A stretch of 64,000 nucleotides of DNA, taken from the NCBI RefSeq assembly GCF_000270245.1, contig NC_015635.1, forward strand, positions 186,001-250,000, read 5' to 3'. The notes beneath the pieces are model-generated. The model was not told the origin of the DNA, made no database searches, and was given only the letters and a program-made list of their open reading frames with translations. Source of the stretch: Microlunatus phosphovorus NM-1 (lineage in GTDB: Bacteria > Actinomycetota > Actinomycetes > Propionibacteriales > Propionibacteriaceae). Position 1 is the first letter of the stretch. Each line of letters starts with the position of its first letter. Below are positions 49,680 through 57,927 of the stretch, piece by piece. Both the position numbers and the translations under genes were made by a program.

Positions 49680-51371
49680 TCAGCCGAAGAGCCTGATCTT
49701 GAAGACCTTCGTTGCGATGACGATCGGCACGATCGCGAGCAGCGTCAGGATCAGTCCGTAGGCTGCGGCCTGACCGTTCAGCCCGGTGTTCATCAACTGG
49801 AACACCTTGATCGTGATGGTCTCCTTGCCGGCGGAATAGACCACCAACGAGGCCGACAGTTCGGCGATCATGGTCGTCCAGGTCAGCACAGTGGCGGCTG
49901 CGATGCCGGGAACCATCAGCGGCAGCACGACCTTCAGGAACGATCGGAACGGTGGTACGCCGAGGCTGACCGAGGCGTCCTCGAGCGAGTTCGGGATGGA
50001 GTGCAAGGTCGCCGAGGAGTTGCGGATCCCGTGTGGCAGACGGCGGACGACGAGCACCAGCACGATGATCGCGGTGGTGCCGGAGAGGGTGATCGGGCCG
50101 CTGCCGAAGGCGGTCATCATGCCGATGCCCAGCACGGTGCCGGACAGCGCCATCGGCAGCATGATGATGTAGTCCAGCGCCGGGGTGAGGGGATTCTTCT
50201 TCTTCACGATCACGACGCTGATCACGATGCTGACGATGATGCCGATCAGACAGGCCATTGCGCCGAACGCGATCGTGTTCAGGATCGGCTGCGGCTCCCG
50301 GGTCAGGACTCGCCGGATGTTGTCCAGGGAGAACTCGCCCCACCGCAACACCGGCCCGCGACTGACCGTGAAGGCCATCACGGTGACCATCACCATCGGC
50401 AGCGTCGAGGCGATCAGCAGCACAGCGGCGATCAGCGAGAGCAGCACACCTTGGACGCCACGCAGCTTGATCGGCACCCAGGAGCGGCCCTGCACCATCT
50501 CGTAGCTGCGGCGGCCGACCGTCCGTCGCTGGATGAACAGGATGAGGGCGACGATCGCGATCGACACGGTGGCCAGCGTGGATTGCATCATCGGGTTCCC
50601 GCCGGTCTCGGCGAGGAACACCTTGTAGGTCAGCGGCGCCAGCAGCGGCACCTTGCCGCCGATGATCGCCGAGGTGGCGAAGTTGCCGATGGTCAGGGTG
50701 AACACCAGGATCGACGTCGCCCCGACGGCCGGCAGAATGGTTGGGATCATGACCTTCAGCCGGGCCGCCAGGGGAGAGGAGCCGAGGCTCATCGCCGCCT
50801 CCTCCAGCTGCGAGTCGAAGCTCTTCAAGGCAGCGAGGGTGCCCAGATAGACATAGGTGTAATAGAGCAGCGGCAGGATGAGGATCAGCCCTCGCCAGCC
50901 GTACAGCGTCGGCAGGGCGATGTCGAACTGGTCGCGCATGAACCGGGTCAGGAAGCCGTTGTTCCCCAGGAACATCAGCCATGCCTGGGTCACGATCACC
51001 TCGGGCACCAGCAGCGCGGTGATCGGCAGCACCGCAACGACGGCCTTCAGCCAGAACTTGAAGCGAGAGGTGAAATAGGCGAGGAAGACGCCGATCGCGG
51101 TGGCCAGCACAGTGACGATCGCCGCGAGCAGCAAGGTGTTGCCGACAGCTTGTAGATACTCCCCGCCGGTGAAGAACTCGACCCAACCGCCGAGCCCACC
51201 GCCGGAGAGCGAGCCGAGCAGCACGCTCAGGATCGGCCAGACGATGAAGATCAGCGACAGCGCCACCGCCACCAGGGTGAGGACCAGCCATGGTGAGATC
51301 TCGAGTGGTTCCTTCCGCCGAGCGGGGGTCGGGGTCGGCACCTGGGTGTCGGGCTCGGTCTGGACGCTCAT
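49680..51371 (-). CDS. ABC transporter permease, two TMD modules in one chain
   Basis: 563 residues from ATG 51371, overlapping the ATPase stop (ATGA). Twelve or so helices in two BPD-permease modules, each with an EAA loop (LEEAAMSLGSSPLAARLKVM near 195; LEDASVSLGVPPFRSFLKVV near 475). Single-chain double permeases like this occur in the FbpB/AfuB/ThiP type importers. Works with the binding lipoprotein and with the ATPase gene that carries the amber codon. Confidence 0.92.
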   Translation of the reverse strand: MSVQTEPDTQVPTPTPARRKEPLEISPWLVLTLVAVALSLIFIVWPILSVLLGSLSGGGLGGWVEFFTGGEYLQAVGNTLLLAAIVTVLATAIGVFLAYFTSRFKFWLKAVVAVLPITALLVPEVIVTQAWLMFLGNNGFLTRFMRDQFDIALPTLYGWRGLILILPLLYYTYVYLGTLAALKSFDSQLEEAAMSLGSSPLAARLKVMIPTILPAVGATSILVFTLTIGNFATSAIIGGKVPLLAPLTYKVFLAETGGNPMMQSTLATVSIAIVALILFIQRRTVGRRSYEMVQGRSWVPIKLRGVQGVLLSLIAAVLLIASTLPMVMVTVMAFTVSRGPVLRWGEFSLDNIRRVLTREPQPILNTIAFGAMACLIGIIVSIVISVVIVKKKNPLTPALDYIIMLPMALSGTVLGIGMMTAFGSGPITLSGTTAIIVLVLVVRRLPHGIRNSSATLHSIPNSLEDASVSLGVPPFRSFLKVVLPLMVPGIAAATVLTWTTMIAELSASLVVYSAGKETITIKVFQLMNTGLNGQAAAYGLILTLLAIVPIVIATKVFKIRLFG

Positions 51372-52450
51372 GACGCCATCACCAGGGTCTCGTGTGCCGG
51401 GAACAGCACCGAAACCCGGTCGCCCGCGGCGAAACCCTTGCTGCTGGCCGGCTCGGAGGTCTCGATCACCGTTCCGGTCGACAACCGAACCCGATGCTGT
51501 TGCCGGTGGCCGAGATACTGCTGGCGGACGACCTCGCCGGCCACGGCGGTGACCGATGGGTCGGCCGCGGCGCCGGCCGCGACCAGCCGCAGGTGCTCCG
51601 GGCGGGCGATCGCGTACGCGTCCCCGACGCCGAGCTCGGTCCGACGCACACCGCGCAGCGGCACCTGGCCGAGAGTGACGGTGACGGACTCACCCGGGGT
51701 CTGCACTGCGTCGGCCGAAACTGATACAGACAACACATTCGCGGCGCCGATGAAGTCCGCGGCATAGCTGGACACCGGTGACTGGTAGATCTCGGTAGGA
51801 GTGCCGAGCTGTTCGATCTTGCCGGTGCGGAACAGCGCGATCCGGTCCGACATCGACAGCGCCTCTTCCTGATCGTGGGTCACGAACACGGTCGTGATGC
51901 CCACTTCGCGCTGCAGGTCGGAGATCGCCTCGCGGATCTGGAGTCTCAGCTTGGTGTCCAGCGCAGACAGCGGCTCGTCCATGAGGAGCACGCTCGGTCT
52001 GATCACGAGCGCCCGGGCCAGTGCGACCCGCTGCCGTTGTCCGCCGGAAAGCGCGCCCGGCAGCCGGTCGGCGAACCCGGCCATGCCGACCCGCTCCAGG
52101 GCTTCCGAGACCCGGCCCGCGATCTCGCCCCGTGGCGTCTTGCGTGCCTTCAGCCCGTATGCGACGTTGGTGGCGACGGTCTTGTCCGGGAACAACGCGT
52201 AGTCCTAGAACATCATGCCGATGTTGCGTCGGTAGGTCGGGATCTTCGTCACGTCCTGCTCGCCGAACGCGATGTGTCCGCTGGCGGGCGTGATGAATCC
52301 GGCGATCGCGCGCAGCAGCGTCGTCTTGCCGCATCCCGAGGGTCCGAGCAGAGTGAAGAACTCGCCGTTCTCGATCATCAGGTCGAGTTCTGAGATCACG
52401 GTCGTGTCGCCGTAGGTGATCTTGAGCTTGTCGATGCGGATGGATGTCAT
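51368..52450 (-). pseudogene. ABC transporter ATPase with amber codon at the Q-loop
   Basis: Full length would be 360 residues from ATG 52450. Walker A LLGPSGCGKTTLLRAIAG, ABC signature LSGGQRQRVALARAL, Walker B VLLMDEPLSALD, the H-loop TVFVTHDQEEALSMSD and a C-terminal TOBE domain are all intact. At 52207-52205 (minus) the frame reads ATG ATG TTC TAG GAC TAC GCG TTG TTC. The consensus there is MxFQDYALFP, so the conserved Q-loop Gln (CAG) has become TAG by one C-to-T change. There is no other damage. It is a recent nonsense mutation, a sequencing error, or a suppressed stop. Without readthrough the importer is dead. Confidence 0.85.
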
Positions 52451-52557
52451 GGGTTCCCCTTCACAGCTTCTTTCAGCCTCGTTGCTGGGCTCCGCAGCAG
52501 ATGGTTGAAACTAGCAAGGCCTGCGAGAACTTGTAAAGACAGGTTTGGCAGATTGTT

Positions 52558-52575
52558 TGAAACGATTGCGTTTCA
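52558..52575. promoter_or_regulatory. LacI-like palindrome upstream of the ABC operon
   Basis: TGAAACG-ATTG-CGTTTCA, a perfect 7-4-7 dyad, about 110 bp upstream of the ATPase ATG. The GAAACG...CGTTTC shape is typical of LacI/GalR-family sites. No LacI gene is adjacent; the nearest ones are at 6 and 12 kb in this window. Confidence 0.55.
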
Positions 52576-52853
52576 CAAGAGGTGGCGGGGCAGCGTCGCC
52601 AGCTGGGTATCGCGGGTCGAGGGCCCAAGGGCAGGAGAAGACCTTTGTATAGAAGGATGTTTCTCGATCCGGGTAGCGCCACCAGCGAGGATGGCAGTGA
52701 GGTGCTCGGACGAGCGGGAGCCTGCGGTAGTCATAATTACTTCGGCGATCCGCGTTCTGCTCCGCCGGTGGATGAGTCAGGGCTCCCGGAGCAACGACGC
52801 CTAGCCCAGCAGCACCGCCGTCGTCTGCTCGTCCGGCGTCGGCTCGCTACATC
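52576..52853. other. Spacer without recognised gene
   Basis: The stretch between the LacI-like palindrome and the hairpin element shows only short frames with no family motifs on either strand. Confidence 0.5.
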
Positions 52854-52908
52854 CACTGGTGCGCTGTGGTTGCTTCGGGTGCCGGGAAACAACATCCACG
52901 CACCAGTG
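52854..52908 (-). repeat. Hairpin / REP-like element, copy 2
   Basis: The outer arms CACTGGTGCG (52854-52863) and CGCACCAGTG (52899-52908) are perfect inverted repeats. Read on the minus strand the element is CACTGGTGCGTGGATGTTG then TTTC...CCGGC...CGAAGC..., which aligns with copy 1 at 17481-17530 (TGGTGCGTGGATGTGG, TTTCGCCGGC, CGCGAAGC). The inner part of the distal arm has diverged. Confidence 0.55.
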
Positions 52909-52920
52909 AGTGAGCACTCA
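52907..52920. promoter_or_regulatory. TGAGTG-AG-CACTCA palindrome
   Basis: Perfect 6-2-6 dyad touching the right end of the hairpin element. The shape resembles TetR-family sites, but no TetR gene is nearby, so it may be part of the repeat element. Confidence 0.35.
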
Positions 52921-53073
52921 TTAGCTCGTGACGCCGAGGGTCGATGCCCACATCGGGACAGACGTGCGGCTCAACCGGCGGAGAGCGGCGTGTCGCGGCT
53001 TGTGCAGCCATTGAGCCACGCATCTGTCACGGTTCTCAATCTCGCTGCGTACCCTGACGGCTCCGCCGGTGAC

Positions 53074-53169
53074 TTGTCTACGAACGTGGACTAGTGTGAT
53101 TGTCATCGTTCGTGGACAAGCCGCAGTTGTACACGAACGTAGACAGTTGCACTTGTCTATGAACGTAGA
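53074..53169. promoter_or_regulatory. Four-copy operator array before hipBA
   Basis: TTGTCTACGAACGTGGA (53074-53090), its inverted variant (53103-53119, reading TTGTCCACGAACGATGA on minus), TTGTACACGAACGTAGA (53127-53143) and TTGTCTATGAACGTAGA (53153-53169). The core GTCYACG-AA-CGTRGAC is palindromic. The last copy ends 20 bp before the hipB-like ATG. Centre spacings are about 29, 24 and 26 bp. Such arrays fit cooperative HipB autorepression. Confidence 0.75.
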
Positions 53170-53189
53170 TATTCGAAGGGAGCCCGAGG

Positions 53190-53468
53190 ATGGCGGCGGT
53201 CGAGGAGGTGGACCACTGGGTCCAGTTGGGCCGGGTCATCCGCGACGGTCGAGCCCGCTCAGGTCTCACTCAGCACGCACTGGCCGAACGGGCCGGCGTC
53301 TCCCGCGCCTGGCTTGCCCGGGTTGAGTCCGGTCACCGCAAGGCGGAGATCGAGTATCTGATGCGGACACTTGCCGCCCTGGATCTCTCCCTGGCGGTGG
53401 TGCCGCGTACCCCGCCGGACGTCGACCCTGAGCTGGCCGAAGCACTCCGCCGGGCTGGCCTCGCATGA
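53190..53468 (+). CDS. hipB: HipB-like antitoxin/transcriptional repressor
   Basis: 92 residues from ATG 53190, with GAAGGGAG upstream. Cro/C1-type HTH at residues 12-66 (LGRVIRDGRARSGLTQHALA, ERAGVSRAWLARVESGHRKA). Short C-terminal tail ending DPELAEALRRAGLA, which could enter or cover HipA. Its stop overlaps the HipA start (ATGA at 53465). The four operator copies in front indicate autoregulation. Confidence 0.9.
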   Translation: MAAVEEVDHWVQLGRVIRDGRARSGLTQHALAERAGVSRAWLARVESGHRKAEIEYLMRTLAALDLSLAVVPRTPPDVDPELAEALRRAGLA

Positions 53469-54751
53469 CGGAGCCGTCGACCGGTCCTGCCCTGCTCGTT
53501 GTGCTGTACGGAAGAGTGATCGGCCAGCTCGATCGAGGTCCGCGGGGTCCGGTCTTCCACTATGACCCCGAGTATCCGCGTAACGCGCCTCCGCTGTCGG
53601 TGAACATGCCGCCGTCGGGAACCGTCTATCCCAGCCGTGTCGTCCTGCCCTTCCTCGAAGGCATGCTCCCCGAGAACGCCGAGGTGCGTCGACGGATGGC
53701 TCGTGAGCTGGACGTGCAGCCAGACGCCCTGTCGCTGCTGTCGAAGGCCGGCTGGGACTGCCCGGGTGCTGTCCAGTTCACGCTGCCCGAGCGCCTCGAG
53801 GAGATGCTTCGACGCCCAGGCCTCCTCGTCCAGGTCACCGATTCCGACATCGCGGCCCGGCTAGATCGGCTGCGAGACGACGATGCCTCATGGACGAGGC
53901 CAGGGGAGCATTGGTCGCTGGCCGGCCAGCAGTCGAAGTTCGCGCTCGCCCGTACGGAGCAGGGCTGGGCCGAGGCGAAAGGGACTGCGCCCACTACACA
54001 CATCATCAAACCGGGGATCGGGCGGTTGGCCTACCAGGCACTGGTGGAACACGCCACGATGCGGGCGGCCGCGACACTCGGAGTGAACGTCGCGCGGACC
54101 ACCTACACCGAGTTCGCCGGCCGCCCGGCCATTGTCGTCGAACGGTTCGACCGACTCCGAGGCTCACGGGACCAAGTCCTGCGCCTGCACCAGGAGGACA
54201 TGTGCCAGGCGCTCGGTCGGATGCCCGAGCGCAAGTACGAGGAGAACAGCGGGCCGAGCGTCCGAGAGATGGTCAAGACCTTGAGTCTGCATGCGTATGA
54301 GAAGTCGCGGAACATCTCCGGACTGCTTGACTTCGTGCTCATCAACTACGCGGCGGAGGCGCCCGACGGGCACGCCAAGAACCTCTCCATCCAGATCCTG
54401 CCGTCGGCCAGCGATATCCGGCTCGCTCCGTTGTACGACCTCGCGTCGGCGCTTCCGTACGACCGGGGCGGCTTCGACCGGGATCTGGCGCTCTCCATCG
54501 GCGGCCGTCGCCGGATCAACGACATCCACGCCAAGCAGTGGGCTCGGCTGGCGAGAGAGCTGCACATCTCCGAGGACGAGGTGAGGCATCGAGCACGTGA
54601 GCTTGTCGCCGGCTTCCCGGACGCCTTCGGCGATGCGCTGGCCGAGGTAGGCACCCCTGCGGCTGACCAGGTATGGAACTGGACCAGCGACAGGGCCCGT
54701 CGGCACGCCGAGATGTGCCTGACCCGGCTGAGCGAACCCTCTGCGGACTGA
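53465..54751 (+). CDS. hipA: HipA-like serine/threonine kinase toxin
   Basis: 428 residues from ATG 53465. N-terminal HipA couple domain (VVLYGRVIGQLDRGPRGPVF, PRNAPPLSVNMPPS). The regulatory phosphorylation loop WSLAGQQSKFAL has Ser151 in the position of the autophosphorylated Ser of E. coli HipA. ATP-binding THIIKPG follows. The catalytic loop APDGHAKNLS has Asp301 and Asn306, and the metal motif APLYDLAS follows. All key residues are present, so the kinase should be active. In E. coli the target is glutamyl-tRNA synthetase; the target here is unknown. Confidence 0.93.
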   Translation: MTEPSTGPALLVVLYGRVIGQLDRGPRGPVFHYDPEYPRNAPPLSVNMPPSGTVYPSRVVLPFLEGMLPENAEVRRRMARELDVQPDALSLLSKAGWDCPGAVQFTLPERLEEMLRRPGLLVQVTDSDIAARLDRLRDDDASWTRPGEHWSLAGQQSKFALARTEQGWAEAKGTAPTTHIIKPGIGRLAYQALVEHATMRAAATLGVNVARTTYTEFAGRPAIVVERFDRLRGSRDQVLRLHQEDMCQALGRMPERKYEENSGPSVREMVKTLSLHAYEKSRNISGLLDFVLINYAAEAPDGHAKNLSIQILPSASDIRLAPLYDLASALPYDRGGFDRDLALSIGGRRRINDIHAKQWARLARELHISEDEVRHRARELVAGFPDAFGDALAEVGTPAADQVWNWTSDRARRHAEMCLTRLSEPSAD

Positions 54752-54785
54752 TCCCCACAGGTCCGATCGCTACAGGTCCTGATCG

Positions 54786-56165
54786 CTACAGGGCCTTCAC
54801 CTCGGCCAGCACCTTCGCCAGGCTGTCCTTGGCGTCACCGAACAGCAGCGAGGTCTGCGGCTCGTACAGCAGCTCGTTCTCGATGCCGGCGAAGCCGGGT
54901 CGCATCGACCGCTTCAGGAAGATCACCTGCCGGGCCTGGATGGCGTGCAGGATGGGCATGCCGTAGATCGGTGCGCCAGGGGTGGTCTCGGCGGCCGGGT
55001 TGACCACGTCGTTGGCGCCGACCACCAGGGCCACGTCGGCATTGCGGAACTCCGAGTCGATCTCGTCGGCCTCGCGCAGCTGCGCGTACGGCACCTGAGC
55101 CTCGGCGAGCAGCACGTTCATATGGCCTGGCATCCGGCCGGCGACCGGGTGGATGGCGTAGTCGACCTGCACGCCGCGCTCGGTCAGCACGTCGACCAGC
55201 TGGCGCAGGGTGTGCTGGGCCTGGGCGACCGCCAAGCCGTAGCCGGGGACGATGATCACCCGGTTGGCGTACGCCAGCAGGATCGCCACGTCGGCCGGTC
55301 CGGTGGACTTGACCGGTCGCTGGCTGGCCTCGCCGGCCCCCAGCGTGGAACCGCCCTTCAGCGCGCCGAACAAGGTGTTGCCGAGCGAGCGCCCCATGGC
55401 CGTTGCCATCAGCTTGGTGAGCAGGGTGCCCGCCGCGCCGACCAGCGTGCCACCGACCAGCAGCAGCGGGTTCTCCAGCACGTAGCCGCTGGCGGCGACA
55501 CTGAGGCCGGTGAACGCGTTGAGCAGCGAGATCACGATCGGTACGTCGGCGCCGCCCACCGGCAACACGAGCAGCACGCCGACGCCGGCCCCGATCACCG
55601 CCAACGCGATGCCGGCGACCATGGTCGGGAACAGGGCGAGGAAGACGGCGAAGCCGATGGCCGACAGCAGGGCGAGCCCGTACAGGATCGGGTAGCCGGC
55701 GAACGTGATCGGCCGGGTCGTCATCAGCTCCTGGAGCTTGAGGAAGGTGACGATCGAGCCGGTGAAGGAGACCGAGCCGATGATGATGGTGAGCGCGGTC
55801 GCGATCAGATGGAAGGTCGGTGCACCGCCGCGCTCGGAGATCTCGTGCAGTTCGACCAGCGCGACGATTGCCGCCGCCCCGCCGCCGACGCCGTTGAACA
55901 GCGCGACGAGCTGCGGCATCTGGGTCATCTGCACGCGGTAGGCGCCGATCGTGCCGATCGCGATGCCGACGACGATGGCAATGCCGATCGGCAGCAGGTG
56001 ATCGAGCTTGCCGGAGATCAGCACGGTGACGGTGGCCAACGTGGCGCCCGCAGCACCGATCAGGTTGCCGCGACGGGCCGTCTTGGGTGAGGAGAGACCC
56101 TTCAGCGCGAGGATGAAGCAGACGGCGGCAGCCAGATAGACGACCTGGGCCCAGACTGGTGGCAT
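54786..56165 (-). CDS. pntB: NAD(P) transhydrogenase beta subunit
   Basis: 459 residues. About nine membrane helices up to residue 270 (LFNGVGGGAAAIVALVELHE and the GKLDHLLPIGIA region), then the NADP-binding domain III (YGLAVAQAQHTLRQLVDVL, AIHPVAGRMPGHMNVLLAEA, VGANDVVNPAA). Couples proton entry to hydride transfer from NADH to NADP+. Last gene of a three-gene operon. Confidence 0.95.
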   Translation of the reverse strand: MPPVWAQVVYLAAAVCFILALKGLSSPKTARRGNLIGAAGATLATVTVLISGKLDHLLPIGIAIVVGIAIGTIGAYRVQMTQMPQLVALFNGVGGGAAAIVALVELHEISERGGAPTFHLIATALTIIIGSVSFTGSIVTFLKLQELMTTRPITFAGYPILYGLALLSAIGFAVFLALFPTMVAGIALAVIGAGVGVLLVLPVGGADVPIVISLLNAFTGLSVAASGYVLENPLLLVGGTLVGAAGTLLTKLMATAMGRSLGNTLFGALKGGSTLGAGEASQRPVKSTGPADVAILLAYANRVIIVPGYGLAVAQAQHTLRQLVDVLTERGVQVDYAIHPVAGRMPGHMNVLLAEAQVPYAQLREADEIDSEFRNADVALVVGANDVVNPAAETTPGAPIYGMPILHAIQARQVIFLKRSMRPGFAGIENELLYEPQTSLLFGDAKDSLAKVLAEVKAL

Positions 56166-56171
56166 CGGTGA

Positions 56172-56492
56172 TCAGCCTTCGATTCCGGGTCGCTGATCGC
56201 CGCCGCTGACCGGCCGCTTGCGGATGAACATCTGCAACATCCGGTCGGTGACCACGAATCCGCCGGCCAGGTTGATGGCGGCCAAGACGACGGCGACGAG
56301 ACTGAGCCCCAGGATCGGCGTGCTGTCGGTGTGCCCGGCGACCAGGATCGCGCCCACCAAGATGATGCCGTGAATGGCGTTGGCCCCCGACATCAGCGGC
56401 GTGTGCAGCGTCGAGGACACCTTGGAGATCACCTCGATGCCGACGAACGCCGCCAGCACGAAGATGGTGAGCCAGGTGATGGCCTCGGTCAT
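56172..56492 (-). CDS. pntAB: NAD(P) transhydrogenase alpha-2 membrane subunit
   Basis: 106 residues from ATG 56492, overlapping the pntAA stop (ATGA), with 6 bp to pntB. Three hydrophobic segments: WLTIFVLAAFVGIEVISKVS, HTPLMSGANAIHGIILVGAI and the third before DRMLQMFIRK. HTPLMSGxNAIHGI is the family signature. The separate subunit matches the split three-subunit enzyme, as in Rhodospirillum. Confidence 0.95.
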   Translation of the reverse strand: MTEAITWLTIFVLAAFVGIEVISKVSSTLHTPLMSGANAIHGIILVGAILVAGHTDSTPILGLSLVAVVLAAINLAGGFVVTDRMLQMFIRKRPVSGGDQRPGIEG

Positions 56493-57658
56493 GATTCGAG
56501 CCTCTCGGGAGTGTCCACGGTCTCGGCGGGTGCGATCTCGGTCGGTGCCGCCTGGGCTGCCAGGCTGGGGTGCGTCACCAGCATCCCCGCCACGATCTCG
56601 TCGTTGAGGTCAGGATCGAACATCCCATCGCGGGTCATCAGCTGGATCACGTTGACGACGTTCTGCGCATACAGCCGGCTGGCCGGCGCCGGCATCTGAC
56701 TAGGTACGTTTGCGCCGCCCCAGAGCTGGACACTGCCGTGTCCGGTGGCAGTTGGGACATTGACCACACTGCCCGCGACCACGCCCTCGACGTTGCCACC
56801 GGAATCGGCGGCCAGGTCGACGACCACCGAACCAGGACGCATCCCGGCGACCATCTCGGCGGTCACCAGCAGCGGTGCCTGGCGGCCGGGCACGGCGGCG
56901 GTGGTGATCAGCGCGTGGGCGGCGGCGATGTGGGGAGCGAGCCGCTCCCGCTGCAGTTGGGCCCGTTCTTCGGTCATCTCGCGGGCATACCCACCGGAAC
57001 CCTCCAAGGTGGGCAGCTCCAGGTCGATCGCGGTAGCCCCGAGCGAGGCGATCTCCTCGGCGGCGGCTGCTCGCACGTCGTACCCCTTCACCACCGCGCC
57101 CAGCCGCCGGCAGGTGGCGATGGCCTGCAGCCCGGCGACCCCGGCACCGAGCACCAGCACCTGGGCCGGCCGGACCGTACCGGCAGCGGTCATGCTCAGC
57201 GGGAAGAACTCGCGCAGTCGCCCGGCAGCGACGATCGCGCAGCGATAGCCGGAGACCAGCGCCTGCGAGCTGAGCGCGTCCATCGACTGCGCCCGCGAGA
57301 TCCGGGGCACCTGCTCCATGGCGAAAGTGGTGATGCCGGCGGACTGCCGCTGGGCCACCTCATCGGCGTGGCGACCTGCGAACAGGAACGACACCGTGGC
57401 GGCGCGCGGGGCGCAGAAGCGCAGCGCCTCCGGTTTGACCGGCTGGACACTCAGCACCAAGCCGGCACCGTGCAGCGCGTTGTCGCTCACGGTCGCGCCG
57501 GCATCGGCGTACTCCTGATCGTCGAGCAATGCCGCTCGCCCGGCGCCGGGTTCGACGGCCACCTCGTACCCGGCACTGACCAACCGACCGACCAGCTCGG
57601 GGACGAGCGCAACTCTGGTCTCTCCCGGCTCGGTCTCCCGAGCGACCGCAATCCGCAC
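56489..57658 (-). CDS. pntAA: NAD(P) transhydrogenase alpha-1 subunit
   Basis: 389 residues, soluble NAD-binding domain I: opening MRIAVARETEPGETRVALVP as in alanine dehydrogenase relatives, the dinucleotide loop VLVLGAGVAGLQAIATCRRL near 170, and the mobile-loop region SVVVDLAADSGGNVEG. First gene of the operon. The divergent gap upstream holds two long inverted repeats. Confidence 0.95.
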   Translation of the reverse strand: MRIAVARETEPGETRVALVPELVGRLVSAGYEVAVEPGAGRAALLDDQEYADAGATVSDNALHGAGLVLSVQPVKPEALRFCAPRAATVSFLFAGRHADEVAQRQSAGITTFAMEQVPRISRAQSMDALSSQALVSGYRCAIVAAGRLREFFPLSMTAAGTVRPAQVLVLGAGVAGLQAIATCRRLGAVVKGYDVRAAAAEEIASLGATAIDLELPTLEGSGGYAREMTEERAQLQRERLAPHIAAAHALITTAAVPGRQAPLLVTAEMVAGMRPGSVVVDLAADSGGNVEGVVAGSVVNVPTATGHGSVQLWGGANVPSQMPAPASRLYAQNVVNVIQLMTRDGMFDPDLNDEIVAGMLVTHPSLAAQAAPTEIAPAETVDTPERLES

Positions 57659-57792
57659 GAGAACGAACCTAACTCACCACACCCCCCGAGCCCGGCTGCC
57701 GACACCCGGTCAGGCCATCCCCGCGACCCAGGTCGTGCCGGCACCGGGCCGAAGGTCCCGCCGGCATCGCGGATCCTCGTCCGACGGGGGCG

Positions 57793-57835
57793 TTTTGGTC
57801 AGAAAGCCCTGCGTGGACGGGATACCTGACCAAAA
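57793..57835. promoter_or_regulatory. TTTTGGTCAG / CTGACCAAAA inverted repeat
   Basis: Perfect 10-bp arms at 57793-57802 and 57826-57835. Inside, CCC and GGG can extend the stem after a 4x4 loop. Located between the divergent pntAA operon and lipoprotein gene, about 135 bp upstream of pntAA. Operator or leader hairpin. Confidence 0.55.
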
Positions 57836-57840
57836 GTCTC

Positions 57841-57879
57841 CCGGGCGCCCGGAAAGTTATCCACCGTCTGTGGATAACT
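57841..57879. promoter_or_regulatory. CCGGGCGCCCGG palindrome and AGTTATCCAC dyad
   Basis: A perfect 12-bp palindrome at 57841-57852 is followed by AGTTATCCAC-CGTCT-GTGGATAACT (57855-57879), a 10-bp perfect dyad. The right arm contains TGTGGATAA, the complement of the DnaA-box consensus TTATCCACA. Only one exact box is present, so an origin is not suggested. Confidence 0.55.
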
Positions 57880-57927
57880 GTGACGCTCTGCTTGGCAGCC
57901 GTCGGTAGCTGCTGTGAGAGTCGTGGG

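Noticed and set aside
49633-51291. 552-codon minus-strand frame inside the permease gene
   Set aside because: Frame-shifted shadow on the same strand; His/Arg/Asp-rich without membrane helices.
57855-57879. Replication origin (DnaA boxes)
   Set aside because: Only one exact TTATCCACA-type box is present here and one at 31323; there is no dnaA/dnaN context and no AT-rich unwinding region.
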